NCBI RefSeq assembly: GCF_013307435.2
Contig: NZ_CP102845.1
Span: 558,001-622,000 of the forward strand
Length of the DNA stretch: 64,000 nt
Origin: Microvirga terrae
GTDB lineage: Bacteria > Pseudomonadota > Alphaproteobacteria > Rhizobiales > Beijerinckiaceae
Direction of reading: 5' to 3'
Below the pieces are notes generated by a model, which was given only the letters and a program-made list of their open reading frames with translations, made no database searches and was not told the DNA's origin. The translations under genes were made by a program, and so were the position numbers. The number at the start of each line of letters is the position of its first letter. Positions within the stretch are counted from its first letter, which is position 1. Below are positions 33,078 through 42,961 of the stretch, piece after piece.

Positions 33078-35045
33078 ATGCCGGATTTCGACCCTAAACT
33101 GGGCAAGCAGCTGCCTCCGCCGCCAGCGGTGGGGAGCGATCAGGAGGTCGGTCCCGGCCAAGGCGTCACCCTGGCGAAGGAGGCCGCCACCGCGGCGGCG
33201 CATCCTCCCGAGCCGCCCCATGCGCACGAAATCGCCCCGAGCATCATCCGAGAGCTGTTTCTTTTGTTTCGCGACATGCTCCGGAGCGGCAAGGGCTGGC
33301 CCATGCTGCGGCTGGGCGCGGCCATTCTCGTCATCCTGGTCGGCAACATGTTCGGCCAGGTGCGGCTCAACGAGTGGAACGGCGCCTTCTTCGACGCCGT
33401 CGAGAAACGCGATTCGGCTACCTTCTTCCATCAGCTCCTGGTCTTCCTCGTCATCGTGGCGGTCCTTCTGGCCCTCGTGGTGGCGCAGACCTGGCTGCAG
33501 GAGCGACTCAAGATCCGGCTTCGCCAGCGGCTGACGCAGGTGCTGCTCGACATCTGGCTCCTGCCGAACCGCGCCTACCAGATGGGTTTCATGGGCGAGA
33601 ACAGCGCCCAGCCGGACCAGCGGATGCAGGAGGATTGCCGCCTCTTCTCCGAACTCTCGACCGAGCTCGGGGTCGGCATGCTGCAGGCCTTCCTGCTGCT
33701 GGTCAGCTTCATCGGCGTTCTCTGGGCGCTGTCGGGTCCGGTGAGCTTCACGCTCAGCGGCCGCGAGATCACGATTCCCGGCTACATGGTCTGGGTCGCG
33801 GTCGGCTATGCCGGGATCGGGTCTGGGCTGACCTGGCTCGTCGGACGTCCGATGATCCGCCTCAACACCTTGCGCTACGCCCGCGAGGCCGAGCTGCGCT
33901 TCGCGCTCGTGCGCGTGAACGAGAGCGCCGAGAGCGTCGCCCTCTACAATGGCGAGCCGGACGAGCGCCGCAACCTCGACGAGTTCGTCGAGGCGGTCCT
34001 CAAGGCGTCGCGGCGCCTCTCCGGCGGCCTCGCGCGCCTGACCTGGATCACCTCGGGCTACGGCTGGCTCGCCATCGTGGTGCCGATTCTCGCGGCCGCG
34101 CCGGACTATTTCGCGGGTCGCCTGTCCTTCGGCGAGATGATGATGGTGGTCGGCGCCTTCAATCAGGTGCAGTCGGCCCTGCGCTATTTCGTCGACAACT
34201 TCCCGAAGATCGCCGATTGGCGCTCCGCCGTCCTGCGCGTCGCGACGTTCAGGCAGGCCGCCGTGGATCTCGACGAGGTCACGGCCGAGAGCCGCAAGAT
34301 CGAAATCGGTCCCCATCCCAAGGGCTGGCTGAGCTTCGAGGCCGTCTCGATCGCGCTCAACGACGGCAGCATCCTGATCGAGGATGCGACGGCCGAGATC
34401 CAGCCCGGCGAGCGAGTGCTGATCATGGGTGAATCGGGCGCCGGCAAGAGCACGCTGTTCCGCGCCATCTCGGGCCTCTGGCCCTGGGGCTCGGGCCGCA
34501 TCCGCATCCCCAAGCCGGAGGAGATGATGTTCCTGCCGCAGCGGCCCTATCTGCCTCTGGGATCGCTCAGGGCCGCCATCAGCTATCCGGCCTCGCCGGA
34601 GACGTTCGAGGATGAGGAGGTGCGCAAGGCCCTCGAGCGCTGCGGCCTGGGCGAGTTCGTCACGATGCTGGACAGGCACGAGCGCTGGGACCGGAGCCTG
34701 TCGCTGGGCCAGCAGCAGCGGGTGGCCTTCGCCCGGGTGCTGCTGCACAAACCCCGGTGGGTGTTCATGGACGAGGCGACCTCGGCCCTCGACGAGGAGA
34801 ACCAGGCGTCGATGCTGGCCCTGTTCGAGAACGAACTGAACGGCGCGAGCGTCCTGTCGATCGGACACCGGCCCGGTCTCGAGGAGTTCCACACCCGCAC
34901 CCTCCATATCCGCAAGACCAAGGAAGGCGCCATTCTCCTGGCCCGGCCGCGGTCACGGCAGAATGAAGGCTCTCACTCGAAGAGCGGGCCGAAATGGATC
35001 GGGCGCTTCCGCCGGAGCCTGAAGCCGGCGAGGAGCAGGGCATGA
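33078..35045 (+). CDS. BacA/SbmA-like ABC transporter (permease fused to ATPase, YddA type)
   Basis: 655 residues. A Pro-rich N-terminus is followed by an SbmA/BacA-type transmembrane domain (about 55-380, with the QVRLNEWNGAFFDAVEKR motif and a QDRMQ-like turn). A complete ATPase follows: Walker A GESGAGKST, signature LSLGQQQR, Walker [14 protein letters not shown] and the switch His in IGHRPG. BacA proper is a permease only, whereas the fused form belongs to the vitamin B12/very-long-chain fatty acid ABCD branch. In rhizobia, BacA affects lipid A acylation and peptide uptake. The substrate here is unknown. Confidence 0.86.
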   Translation: MPDFDPKLGKQLPPPPAVGSDQEVGPGQGVTLAKEAATAAAHPPEPPHAHEIAPSIIRELFLLFRDMLRSGKGWPMLRLGAAILVILVGNMFGQVRLNEWNGAFFDAVEKRDSATFFHQLLVFLVIVAVLLALVVAQTWLQERLKIRLRQRLTQVLLDIWLLPNRAYQMGFMGENSAQPDQRMQEDCRLFSELSTELGVGMLQAFLLLVSFIGVLWALSGPVSFTLSGREITIPGYMVWVAVGYAGIGSGLTWLVGRPMIRLNTLRYAREAELRFALVRVNESAESVALYNGEPDERRNLDEFVEAVLKASRRLSGGLARLTWITSGYGWLAIVVPILAAAPDYFAGRLSFGEMMMVVGAFNQVQSALRYFVDNFPKIADWRSAVLRVATFRQAAVDLDEVTAESRKIEIGPHPKGWLSFEAVSIALNDGSILIEDATAEIQPGERVLIMGESGAGKSTLFRAISGLWPWGSGRIRIPKPEEMMFLPQRPYLPLGSLRAAISYPASPETFEDEEVRKALERCGLGEFVTMLDRHERWDRSLSLGQQQRVAFARVLLHKPRWVFMDEATSALDEENQASMLALFENELNGASVLSIGHRPGLEEFHTRTLHIRKTKEGAILLARPRSRQNEGSHSKSGPKWIGRFRRSLKPARSRA

Positions 35046-35162
35046 TGTGGAACAGACGGGAAGGTCTCGACTTTCCAAGCGGTGTGAAGTGCGCAAATCT
35101 GGACGGGATCAAATCTTGATGGGAGGCGGAGTGCCCTTCGTCATGTTCGCGGGTAAATCTCC

Positions 35163-36959
35163 ATGCGGCTGATCAGGCTTTATATCCGTGTTCTGGGCGA
35201 GCTCGGGTCCGATATCAGGATCGGCGCCCTGCTGGCCTTGGCCAACATCGCCCTTGCGATCTCGGCTTTCGCGGAGCCCATCCTGTTCGGGCGCATCATC
35301 GACGTGCTCACCCGGGCCCAGGCGGCGAACGGAACCCCGGTGACCTTCGGGGCCTTGATGCCCCTCATCCTCGCCTGGGTGGCGTTCGGGTTGTTCTCCA
35401 TCGGGGCCGGCGCCCTGGTGGCGCTGCATGCGGACCGGCTGGCGCATCGGCGGCGGCTCGCCGTCGTGGCGAATTACTTCGAGCACGTGCTCGAACTGCC
35501 GCTCGCCTTCCACACCTCGACCCATTCGGGCCGCGTGCTGAAGGTCATGCTGGAAGGCTCGGGCGCCATGTCGTGGCTCTGGCTCGGCTTCTTCCGCGAG
35601 CATCTGTCGGCTCTCATCGCCCTCGTGGTCCTTCTGCCGCTCACCGTGTTCCTGAACTGGCGCCTGGGCCTGCTTCTCGTCGGGCTCGTGGCGGTTTTCA
35701 CGTTTCTCACCGCCATCGTGCTCCGCAAGACGGAGACCCTGCAGGGCTCCGTGGAACGCTATCATTCGAGCCTCGCCGAGCATGCCTCGGACGCGCTCGG
35801 CAACGTGCCGGTGATCCAGTCCTTCACCCGCGTCGAGGCCGAGAGCCGTTCCCTGCGGACCATCATCCAGCAACTGCTCCAGGCGCAGAATCCGGTGCTG
35901 TCCTGGTGGGCGCTCGCCTCCGTGGCATCCCGGGCCTCCGCGACGATCACCGTCACGGCGATCTTTCTTCTGGGCACCTGGCTGCATCTGAACGGCTTGG
36001 CGACTATCGGCGAGGTCGTCATGTTCATGAGCATGGCCACCATGCTGATCGGCCGGCTCGAGCAGGCGGTGAGCTTCATCAACCAGCTCTTCATGCAGGC
36101 GCCCAAGCTGCAGGAATTCTTCGAGATCCTGGACACCGCCCCGGTCGTGCACGATCGCGTCAACGCCAGGCACGTGGAGCGCTATCGGGGCGACGTGGTC
36201 TTCGACAATGTCAGCTTCTCCTACGACGGCAAGCGCTCCGCCGTGCAGGACGTGTCGTTCACGGTGAGCGCCGGCGAGAACGTGGCACTGGTCGGCGCCA
36301 CCGGATCGGGCAAGTCGACGACGCTCGGGCTGCTGCACCGGGCCTTCGATCCGCAATCAGGCTCGATCCGCATCGACGAGCTCGACATCCGCGACGTCAC
36401 GCTCTCGTCCCTGCGCCGCAACATCGGCGTGGTGTTCCAGGAGCCGATGCTGTTCGCCCGCACAATCCGCGAGAACCTGCAGGTCGGGCGGCCCGACGCG
36501 ACCGACCAGGAGATGATCGAGGCCCTGGAGCGCGCGCAGGCCATCGAGTTCATCTCACGCCAGGCGGAGGGGCTCGACACCGTCATCGGCGAGCGCGGAC
36601 GCTCGCTGTCCGGCGGCGAGCGCCAGCGCCTGTCGATCGCCCGCGCGCTCCTGAAGAACCCGCCGATCCTCATCCTCGACGAGGCGACGAGCGCGCTCGA
36701 TGCCGCCACCGAACGCAAGCTGCAGCTCGCCCTCGACGAGGTGATGAAGGGACGCACCACCTTCGTGATCGCCCATCGCCTCGCCACCATCCGCAACGCC
36801 AACCGCATCCTCGTGTTCGATCAGGGCCGCGTCATCGAGACCGGCACCTTCGACGACCTCGTGGCGAAGGGCGGCCGGTTCGCCGAACTCGCCCGGGCGC
36901 AGTTCATGGCCTCCGAGGAGCCGCCGCCGAAGCGCGTGAAGGTATCGGCGCACGCATGA
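35163..36959 (+). CDS. ndvA: Cyclic beta-1,2-glucan exporter, ABC type (NdvA)
   Basis: 598 residues. Transmembrane domain about 1-310 ([16 protein letters not shown] start, typical of NdvA/ChvA), then ATPase with Walker [10 protein letters not shown], signature LSGGERQR and Walker [12 protein letters not shown]. NdvA/ChvA exports cyclic beta-1,2-glucans used in osmotic adaptation and host interaction. The next gene starts within its stop codon (ATGA). Whether the synthase NdvB is nearby cannot be seen in the window. Confidence 0.9.
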   Translation: MRLIRLYIRVLGELGSDIRIGALLALANIALAISAFAEPILFGRIIDVLTRAQAANGTPVTFGALMPLILAWVAFGLFSIGAGALVALHADRLAHRRRLAVVANYFEHVLELPLAFHTSTHSGRVLKVMLEGSGAMSWLWLGFFREHLSALIALVVLLPLTVFLNWRLGLLLVGLVAVFTFLTAIVLRKTETLQGSVERYHSSLAEHASDALGNVPVIQSFTRVEAESRSLRTIIQQLLQAQNPVLSWWALASVASRASATITVTAIFLLGTWLHLNGLATIGEVVMFMSMATMLIGRLEQAVSFINQLFMQAPKLQEFFEILDTAPVVHDRVNARHVERYRGDVVFDNVSFSYDGKRSAVQDVSFTVSAGENVALVGATGSGKSTTLGLLHRAFDPQSGSIRIDELDIRDVTLSSLRRNIGVVFQEPMLFARTIRENLQVGRPDATDQEMIEALERAQAIEFISRQAEGLDTVIGERGRSLSGGERQRLSIARALLKNPPILILDEATSALDAATERKLQLALDEVMKGRTTFVIAHRLATIRNANRILVFDQGRVIETGTFDDLVAKGGRFAELARAQFMASEEPPPKRVKVSAHA

Positions 36960-37825
36960 CCCGGAGCTTCGATCCCGAGACGACGGGCATCCGCCATCGG
37001 GTCGAGGGCGTGACGCTCCATGCCGTGGAGGCAGGGCCCGAGGACGGGCCGCTCGTGATCCTGCTCCACGGCTTTCCCGAGTTCTGGTGGGGGTGGAGCT
37101 ATCAGATCGCCTCGCTCGCGGAGGCCGGGTTCCGCGTGCTCGCGCCGGATCAGCGCGGGTACAATCTCAGCGACAAGCCCGACGGACGGCGCGCTTACGA
37201 TCTCGACGTCCTGGCGAAGGATGTGGTCGGGCTGGCCGATGCGCTCGGGCGCAGGACGTTTTCCGTGGTCGGCCACGACTGGGGCGGGCTCGTCGCCTGG
37301 TGGACGGCCTCGCGGTATCCGGACCGCATCGCGAAGCTCGCGGTTCTCAACGCGCCCCATCCGAGCGTCGCCGGATCCTACATCCGCTCGCATCCGAGCC
37401 AGATGCTGAGAAGCCTCTATGTGGGGTTCTTCCAGATCCCGCGTTTGCCCGAGGCCATGCTCTCGGCCAATGGCCATCGCAGCCTTAAGGATGCCCTCCT
37501 GCGCACGAGCCGTCCCGGCACGTTCTCGGAGGAGGACATGGCGCATTACGTGAAAGCCTGGTCCCGGCCCGGGGCGCTCACCACCATGCTGAACTGGTAC
37601 CGGGCGCTCCCGTTCCGGCCGGACATGAAGGATCCCACGGTCCGTTCACCGACGCTCGTCATCTGGGGCGCACGCGATCGGTTTCTCGAAAGAGGATTGG
37701 CGGAGGCGAGCCTCGCCCTGTGCCGGTCGGGCGACATTCGCTGGATCGAGACCGCCACCCACTGGGTCCAGCACGAGGAACCGGAAGCCGTCAACGCGGC
37801 GCTGGTGGAATTTCTGACGGGTTAG
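36956..37825 (+). CDS. Alpha/beta hydrolase, epoxide hydrolase-like
   Basis: 289 residues from ATG 36956, overlapping ndvA by 4 bp. The oxyanion motif [10 protein letters not shown], the nucleophile elbow VGHDWGG with Asp in place of Ser, and a histidine near the end ([10 protein letters not shown]) fit the soluble epoxide hydrolase or haloalkane dehalogenase group. [11 protein letters not shown] is typical of epoxide hydrolases. Substrate unknown. Confidence 0.85.
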   Translation: MTRSFDPETTGIRHRVEGVTLHAVEAGPEDGPLVILLHGFPEFWWGWSYQIASLAEAGFRVLAPDQRGYNLSDKPDGRRAYDLDVLAKDVVGLADALGRRTFSVVGHDWGGLVAWWTASRYPDRIAKLAVLNAPHPSVAGSYIRSHPSQMLRSLYVGFFQIPRLPEAMLSANGHRSLKDALLRTSRPGTFSEEDMAHYVKAWSRPGALTTMLNWYRALPFRPDMKDPTVRSPTLVIWGARDRFLERGLAEASLALCRSGDIRWIETATHWVQHEEPEAVNAALVEFLTG

Positions 37826-37856
37826 TCGATCGAACGCTTCTCCGATCCGCTCCCGT

Positions 37857-37884
37857 CGTCACCGGCACGAGCCCGGTCATGACG
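37857..37884. repeat. REP-like palindrome (CCGGC-ACGAG-CCCGG type)
   Basis: GTCACCGGC-ACGAG-CCCGGTCAT with a GAC flank, between convergent genes. One of at least eight copies of a family in this window; the loop ACGAG/ACAAG and the GTCAT flank are conserved. Confidence 0.6.
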
Positions 37885-37906
37885 GGAAGGTTTCACCGGG
37901 TCAATT

Positions 37907-39205
37907 CTACTCCGCCCTGGCGCGGACCGTCGTGAGCGGCGTGATCCTGAGCGCCATGATCCGGTTGCGCGACTTGCGCAGCACCTGGAAGCGGCAGCCG
38001 TGGAAGGTGAAGATCTGGCCCGTGTCGGGAATGGTCTGCGCCTCGTGGATGACGAGGCCCGCGATGGTGGTGGCCTCCTGGTCCGGCAGGTTCCAGTCCA
38101 TGGCTCGGTTGAGGTCGCGGATCGGCACGGATCCGTCGACATTGACCGAGCCGTTCGGCTGGGGGCGCACGCCCTGGACCGAGAGATCGTGCTCGTCCTT
38201 GATGTCGCCGACGATCTCCTCGAGGATGTCTTCAAGGGTCACGAGGCCCATCACCTCGCCGTATTCGTCGACCACGAGGGCGAAGTGGGTCTTCTTGGCG
38301 AGGAAAGCCTTCAGTTGGTCGCGCAGCGACGTGGTGTCGGGCACGAACCAGGTTTCCAGCGCGATCGCCTCGACCTTGAGCCTGCCCGCATCGCCGCCCA
38401 CCGCATCGAGGGCCCGCAGCAGGTCCTTGGCATGGAGCACGCCGACGATGTTCTCCTGGCTCTCGCGCCAGAGCGGCATGCGGGTATAGGGCGAGGACAG
38501 CACCTCGCGCACGATCTCCTCGGACGAGAGATCCGCATTGATGGTGCGCATCTTGGTGCGGTGGACCATCACCTCCGAGACCGTCAGGTCCTCGAGGTCG
38601 AGGAGGCCGCCCAGCATGTCGCGCTCCACCTTGGCGACGCCGCCCTCCTTGTGCAGCAGGGCGACCTGTCCGCGGATCTCCTCGCTGGCCGAGAGGATCG
38701 GCGTGTTCGCCCCGATCCGGATGCCGAAGGGGCGCAGCATGAGCCGCACGATCCCCTCGATGGCGATTGCGAGCGGCCCCAGAAACGCCACCGCCCAGGT
38801 CATGGGCCGCGAGAGGGCGAGCGACACGGTCTCGGGTGAGGAGATCGCGACGGTCTTCGGCAGCACCTCGGCGAAGACGATCACCAGGACCGACATGATG
38901 ACCGTGGCGTAGATCGCGCCCTCCTGGCCGAAGATCGCCACGAGCACGCTGGTGGCGAAGGCCGAAACGCCGATATTGACGATGTTGTTGCCGATCAGCA
39001 CCGTGCCGATGAAGCGCTCTCGCATCTCGAGCAGGCGGTTCACCAGCTTGGCGCGCCGGTCGCCGCCCTTCTCCAGGACCAGCATGCGCGAGCGCGATGC
39101 GCCGGTAAACGCCGTCTCACCGGCCGAGAAGAAGGCCGAGAGCAGAAGGCAGAAGACGACGACCAGGGCCGCAAACCAGAGATCGCCGGAGGAGTCTTCG
39201 ATCAT
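37907..39205 (-). CDS. CNNM/CorC-type hemolysin family membrane protein with CBS domains
   Basis: 432 residues from ATG 39205, overlapping the aroB stop by 4 bp. A DUF21/CNNM membrane domain occupies about 1-190 (SAFFSAGETAFTGASRSRM). Two CBS domains (HRTKMRTINADLSSEEIVREVL and FLAKKTHFALVVDEYGEVMGLVTLEDILEEIVG) and a CorC/HlyC C-terminal domain follow. This class is implicated in Mg2+/Co2+ homeostasis. The toxin name 'hemolysin' is historical. Last gene of aroK-aroB-CNNM. Confidence 0.88.
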   Translation of the reverse strand: MIEDSSGDLWFAALVVVFCLLLSAFFSAGETAFTGASRSRMLVLEKGGDRRAKLVNRLLEMRERFIGTVLIGNNIVNIGVSAFATSVLVAIFGQEGAIYATVIMSVLVIVFAEVLPKTVAISSPETVSLALSRPMTWAVAFLGPLAIAIEGIVRLMLRPFGIRIGANTPILSASEEIRGQVALLHKEGGVAKVERDMLGGLLDLEDLTVSEVMVHRTKMRTINADLSSEEIVREVLSSPYTRMPLWRESQENIVGVLHAKDLLRALDAVGGDAGRLKVEAIALETWFVPDTTSLRDQLKAFLAKKTHFALVVDEYGEVMGLVTLEDILEEIVGDIKDEHDLSVQGVRPQPNGSVNVDGSVPIRDLNRAMDWNLPDQEATTIAGLVIHEAQTIPDTGQIFTFHGCRFQVLRKSRNRIMALRITPLTTVRARAE

Positions 39206-40350
39206 GACCGTGACGGTTCGAGTTCGCTGTCCAGAAAGCTGCGGACCTTGTCGGCCCCGATGCCGGGAGCGATGAAGCTCTGCCCGATGCCCCGGGCCAG
39301 GATGAAGGTCAGGGCGCCGCCCTTCACCTTCTTGTCCTGGGCCATGGCGTCGAGAAGCGCGTCGACCGTGCCGCAGCCCCCGGGAACATGGGAGAGGCGG
39401 GTGGGAAGTCCAGCGGCCGACAGATGCGCTTCGACGCGCTCGGCATCCTTCTCGGGGCACAGGCCGAGCGCGGCCGAGAAGCGGAACGCCAGACACAGGC
39501 CGATGGCGACGCCCTCCCCATGGACGAGACGGGCCGAATCGTACCGGGTGATCCGCTCGAGCGCATGGCCGAAGGTGTGGCCGAGATTGAGCAGCGCGCG
39601 GTCGCCGTTCTCGTGCTCGTCGCGCACCACCACGGCGGCCTTGGCGCGGCAGCTCTGCGCCACGGCCTCGTCCCGCTCGGGCCCGCCGGCGAAGATGCTC
39701 TGCCAGTTCGCCTCGCACCAGGCGAAGAAGCGCTCGTCGTCGATGAGGCCGTACTTGGCCACCTCCGCGTAGCCCGCGCGCATCTCGCGCAGGGGCAGCG
39801 TGTCGAGCAGCGCCGTGTCGGCCAGGACCAGGCTCGGCTGGTGGAAGGCGCCGACGAGGTTCTTGCCGTGGCGGGAATTGATGCCGGTCTTGCCGCCGAC
39901 CGAGGAATCGACCTGGGAGAGCAGGGTGGTCGGCACCTGGACGAAGCGCACGCCCCGGCGCACCACCGCGGCCGCGAAGCCCGCGAGATCCCCGATCACG
40001 CCGCCGCCGAGCGCCACCACGAGATCGCCGCGCTCGATCCTGGCGGCCAGCACCGCGTCGCAGACCTGTTCCAGGTTGGCATAGGACTTGGTGGCCTCGC
40101 CGGGCGGAAGGGTGATCACGGACGCACGCAATCCCTGGGCTTCCAGGGCTCCGGCCAGAGGCGCGGCATAGAGCGGTCCCACATGCTCGTCCGTCACGAT
40201 GGCGGCCGCGCGGGCGCCGAGGGACGCGATGCGCGATCCGGCCGTCTCGACCACCCCGCGCCCGACCAGGATGTCATAGGCCCGGTCGCCGAGCGGGACC
40301 GGCACCGTGATGAAGGACGGATCGTCCCTCCGGGAGGCGGGACGCGTCAT
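39202..40350 (-). CDS. aroB: 3-dehydroquinate synthase
   Basis: Second step of the shikimate pathway (DAHP to 3-dehydroquinate), using NAD and a divalent metal. 382 residues. The nucleotide/metal motifs are intact: VALGGGVIGDLAGFAAAV, SVGGKTGINSRHGKNLVGAF, NLGHTFGHALE and the metal ligands in HGEGVAIG. It overlaps aroK by 4 bp (ATGA), the usual aroKB pair, and overlaps the CNNM gene by 4 bp at its end. Confidence 0.95.
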   Translation of the reverse strand: MTRPASRRDDPSFITVPVPLGDRAYDILVGRGVVETAGSRIASLGARAAAIVTDEHVGPLYAAPLAGALEAQGLRASVITLPPGEATKSYANLEQVCDAVLAARIERGDLVVALGGGVIGDLAGFAAAVVRRGVRFVQVPTTLLSQVDSSVGGKTGINSRHGKNLVGAFHQPSLVLADTALLDTLPLREMRAGYAEVAKYGLIDDERFFAWCEANWQSIFAGGPERDEAVAQSCRAKAAVVVRDEHENGDRALLNLGHTFGHALERITRYDSARLVHGEGVAIGLCLAFRFSAALGLCPEKDAERVEAHLSAAGLPTRLSHVPGGCGTVDALLDAMAQDKKVKGGALTFILARGIGQSFIAPGIGADKVRSFLDSELEPSRS

Positions 40351-40979
40351 GGTTCGATGTTTCCCTGCTTTTCACGGGCGAACCACTCGCTCAGCGCCTT
40401 GATGACGTCGGCGACGACCCGGTCGTGCGGGGCCTCGTGGGAGTCGATGGTCACGTTCGCCGTGGCATAGACCGGGTAGCGCAGCTCCATCAGGCGGCGC
40501 ATGGTGCCCTCCGGGTCCGGGTTCTGCAGGAGCGGGCGGGTCGCCCGCTTGCGGACCCGGCGCATGAGGATGTCGAGATCGGCCTTGAGCCAGAGCGAGA
40601 TCCCGTGCTCGGCGATGCGGTGGCGGGTCTCCTCGTTCATGAAGGCGCCTCCGCCCGTGGCGAGCACGATCGGCCCCTCCTGCAGGAGGCGGGCGATGAC
40701 GCGGCGCTCGCCGTCGCGGAAATGGGCTTCGCCGTGGATGGCGAAGATCTCGGGAATCGTCATGCCGGCCGCGGCCTCGATCTCGTGATCGGCGTCGCGG
40801 AACGGCAGCTTGAGCGTCTGTGCGAGCCTGCGGCCCACCGTGCTCTTTCCGGCGCCCATGAGCCCGACGAGCACGAGCGATCGCGTGCCGAGCTGGCGGC
40901 TGATCGGATGGCCGCGCCGGCTTGACTGGTCTTGCCCGCCGACTTCATCGAGCGAATTGAAGCGGCTGATATTGTTCAT
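40347..40979 (-). CDS. aroK: Shikimate kinase
   Basis: 210 residues from ATG 40979 with GGAG just upstream; an upstream ATG at 41015 would add 12 unrelated residues. Walker A GLMGAGKST, the shikimate-binding DADHEIE and GGGAFMNEETR, and the lid RRVRKRATRPLL are all present. Phosphorylates shikimate at the 3-position. Coupled to aroB by a 4-bp overlap. Confidence 0.94.
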   Translation of the reverse strand: MNNISRFNSLDEVGGQDQSSRRGHPISRQLGTRSLVLVGLMGAGKSTVGRRLAQTLKLPFRDADHEIEAAAGMTIPEIFAIHGEAHFRDGERRVIARLLQEGPIVLATGGGAFMNEETRHRIAEHGISLWLKADLDILMRRVRKRATRPLLQNPDPEGTMRRLMELRYPVYATANVTIDSHEAPHDRVVADVIKALSEWFAREKQGNIEP

Positions 40980-41117
40980 GGCTCCAGTCCTAGCACGGGC
41001 GCGGCGGCCTGTCACAAGGGCGTTATTCCCCTTTCCCTGGCAAACTTAACCGAAGTGAGGGACTTGCCTTCGCGGCCCTGGCATGGTTCTAGCGGTTCAA
41101 CGTATCAAGAGGCTCAC

Positions 41118-41267
41118 GTGCCCACCCTGTTCCGGTTCCTCCTCGTTGTCGCCATTCTCGCAGGCCTTGGCTTCGCGGCCATGTTTGCGCTCGCGACCTT
41201 CGTCGACCCCGATCCGCGCGAAATCACGGTCCCGGTGCCCACCAGCCGCACGCCCTCGTCCTCATGA
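41118..41267 (+). CDS. Small single-pass membrane peptide, translationally coupled to xerD
   Basis: 49 residues from GTG 41118 with AAGAGG 5-6 bp upstream. One hydrophobic segment (residues about 6-25) precedes a short tail ending in Ser. The stop (TGA 41265-41267) overlaps the xerD start by 4 bp. I do not recognise the family. Such small peptides before xerD recur in Hyphomicrobiales as hypothetical proteins. Confidence 0.55.
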   Translation: MPTLFRFLLVVAILAGLGFAAMFALATFVDPDPREITVPVPTSRTPSSS

Positions 41268-42196
41268 GCGGCGCGCGCCACGCGAGCCTCTTCCTCGATA
41301 TGCTGGCCGCCGAGCGGGGCGCCTCCAAGAACACGCTCGAGGCCTACCGGCGCGATCTCGACGACTACCTCGCCTATCTGAAGGAGACCGGCGGCCAGCC
41401 CGATACCGCGAGCGCCTCCACCGTCCGGGGCTTCATGGCCAGCCTGGAGGAGCGCGGCCTGAAGGCCTCGTCGGCCGCCCGCAGGCTCTCGGCGGTGCGC
41501 CAGTTCCACAAGTTCCTCTACGTGGAAGGCTATGCCCCGGCCGACCCGACCGCCGCCGTTTCGGCACCCAAGCGCGGCCGGGTGCTCCCGAAGGTTCTCT
41601 CGGTCACCGAGGTCGATCGCCTGCTGCAGGTCGCCTATGAGGGCATCCAGCACCCGGAGGCCACGCCGGCCGAGTGCCTTCGCGCGGCCCGCATGGCCTG
41701 CCTGCTGGAACTGCTCTACGCCACGGGTCTGCGCGTCTCCGAACTCGTCGCGCTGCCGCGCAGCGCCGCCAGGACCCGGGACCGCTTCCTCGTGGTGCGC
41801 GGCAAGGGCGCCAAGGAACGGCTCGTTCCGCTGACCGAGGCAGCCCGGGATGCGGCGCGCGCCTATCTCGCTCTGCTGGAGGAGCGGACGAAGGCCGCTG
41901 GCCCCTGGCTGTTCCCGGCCGACAGCGAGAGCGGCCATCTCACCCGCCAGGCCTTCGCCCGTGACCTGAAGGCCCTGGCCGGGGCGGCGGGCCTCAGGGC
42001 CGACAGGGTCAGCCCGCACGTGCTCCGCCACGCCTTCGCCAGCCACCTGCTTCAGAACGGGGCCGATTTGCGCGTTGTGCAGGAGCTTCTGGGCCATTCC
42101 GACATCTCGACCACGCAGATCTACACCCACGTGCTCGACGAGCGCCTGAAGAGCATGGTGCGCGATCTGCACCCGCTGGCGGACGGGGAGGGATAG
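41264..42196 (+). CDS. xerD: Site-specific tyrosine recombinase XerD
   Basis: Resolves chromosome dimers at dif with XerC and FtsK. 310 residues. N-terminal SAM-like domain (SLFLDMLAAERGASKNTLEAYRRDL), then the catalytic domain with the first Arg in ATGLRVSELVAL, HVLRHAFASHLL (His-x-x-Arg), LGHSDISTTQIYTH (second His region and the Tyr nucleophile). All five catalytic positions are visible. Full length; no mobile element near, so it is a housekeeping recombinase rather than an integrase. Confidence 0.93.
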   Translation: MSGARHASLFLDMLAAERGASKNTLEAYRRDLDDYLAYLKETGGQPDTASASTVRGFMASLEERGLKASSAARRLSAVRQFHKFLYVEGYAPADPTAAVSAPKRGRVLPKVLSVTEVDRLLQVAYEGIQHPEATPAECLRAARMACLLELLYATGLRVSELVALPRSAARTRDRFLVVRGKGAKERLVPLTEAARDAARAYLALLEERTKAAGPWLFPADSESGHLTRQAFARDLKALAGAAGLRADRVSPHVLRHAFASHLLQNGADLRVVQELLGHSDISTTQIYTHVLDERLKSMVRDLHPLADGEG

Positions 42197-42208
42197 CATT
42201 CTCCCCCT

Positions 42209-42299
42209 CGTCATCACCGGACTTGTGCCGATGATGTCGATTGACTGAAGCGCCCCGGTCTTCTCTTCGGGATGGCCGGCACGAGGCCGGCCATGACGT
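42209..42299. repeat. Two REP-like palindromes after xerD
   Basis: A degenerate copy (TCATCACCGGACTTGTGCCGATGATG, 42212-42237) and a perfect copy at 42272-42294 (ATGGCCGGC-ACGAG-GCCGGCCAT followed by GACG). Both share the 9-bp arms and five-base loop of the family. They lie between convergent xerD and metW. Confidence 0.6.
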
Positions 42300-42319
42300 G
42301 GGGTGTCGTCGTTGGAGCT

Positions 42320-42961
42320 TCACCGCCTCTTCAGCAGGAACACGCCCTGGTCGCCGAGCAGGTTCCACGCCCACCAGGGCAGGGTCACCCGGATCGGCTG
42401 GCCGCCCGCGTTGAGGGCCACGGCCTTCTCCATCTGGGCACCGACCTCCCGGCACAGTTCCACGAAGTCCCGGATGGTGCAGAAATGGATGTTGGGGGTG
42501 TCGTACCAGGAATAGGGCAGGTTCTCGGTCATGGGCATCCGGCCGCGGAATCCCAGATCGAAGCGCACGCGCCAATGGCCGAAATTCGGGAAGGACACGA
42601 TGGCCCGGCGGCCGATGCGCAGGAGATGCTCCAGCACCACCCGGGGCTGCCGCGTGGCCTGGATGGTCTGCGAGAGGATCACGTAGTCGAAGGCATCGTC
42701 CGGGTAATCGGCGAGGTCGGTGTCGGCATCGCCCTGGATCACCGGCAGGCCCTTGGCCAGGCACGCATTCACGCCCTCGCGGGAGATCTCGATGCCGCGC
42801 CCGTCGACCCCCCGGCGGTCGCGCAGGATCCCCAGGAGCGAGCCGTCGCCGCAGCCGATGTCGAGCACGCGCGAGCCCGGCTCGACCATGTCGGCCACCA
42901 GAAGGAAGTCGAGCCGGTGGCCGGTCTCGAGGTCGGTCGCCGGAAGGCTCGAGACGGTCAT
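42320..42961 (-). CDS. metW: Methionine biosynthesis protein MetW
   Basis: 213 residues from ATG 42961, overlapping metX by 4 bp. A SAM-binding-like Rossmann fold ([12 protein letters not shown]) and [20 protein letters not shown] are MetW signature features. MetW with MetX is needed for homoserine O-acylation in many proteobacteria. Order metX then metW is standard. Confidence 0.92.
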   Translation of the reverse strand: MTVSSLPATDLETGHRLDFLLVADMVEPGSRVLDIGCGDGSLLGILRDRRGVDGRGIEISREGVNACLAKGLPVIQGDADTDLADYPDDAFDYVILSQTIQATRQPRVVLEHLLRIGRRAIVSFPNFGHWRVRFDLGFRGRMPMTENLPYSWYDTPNIHFCTIRDFVELCREVGAQMEKAVALNAGGQPIRVTLPWWAWNLLGDQGVFLLKRR

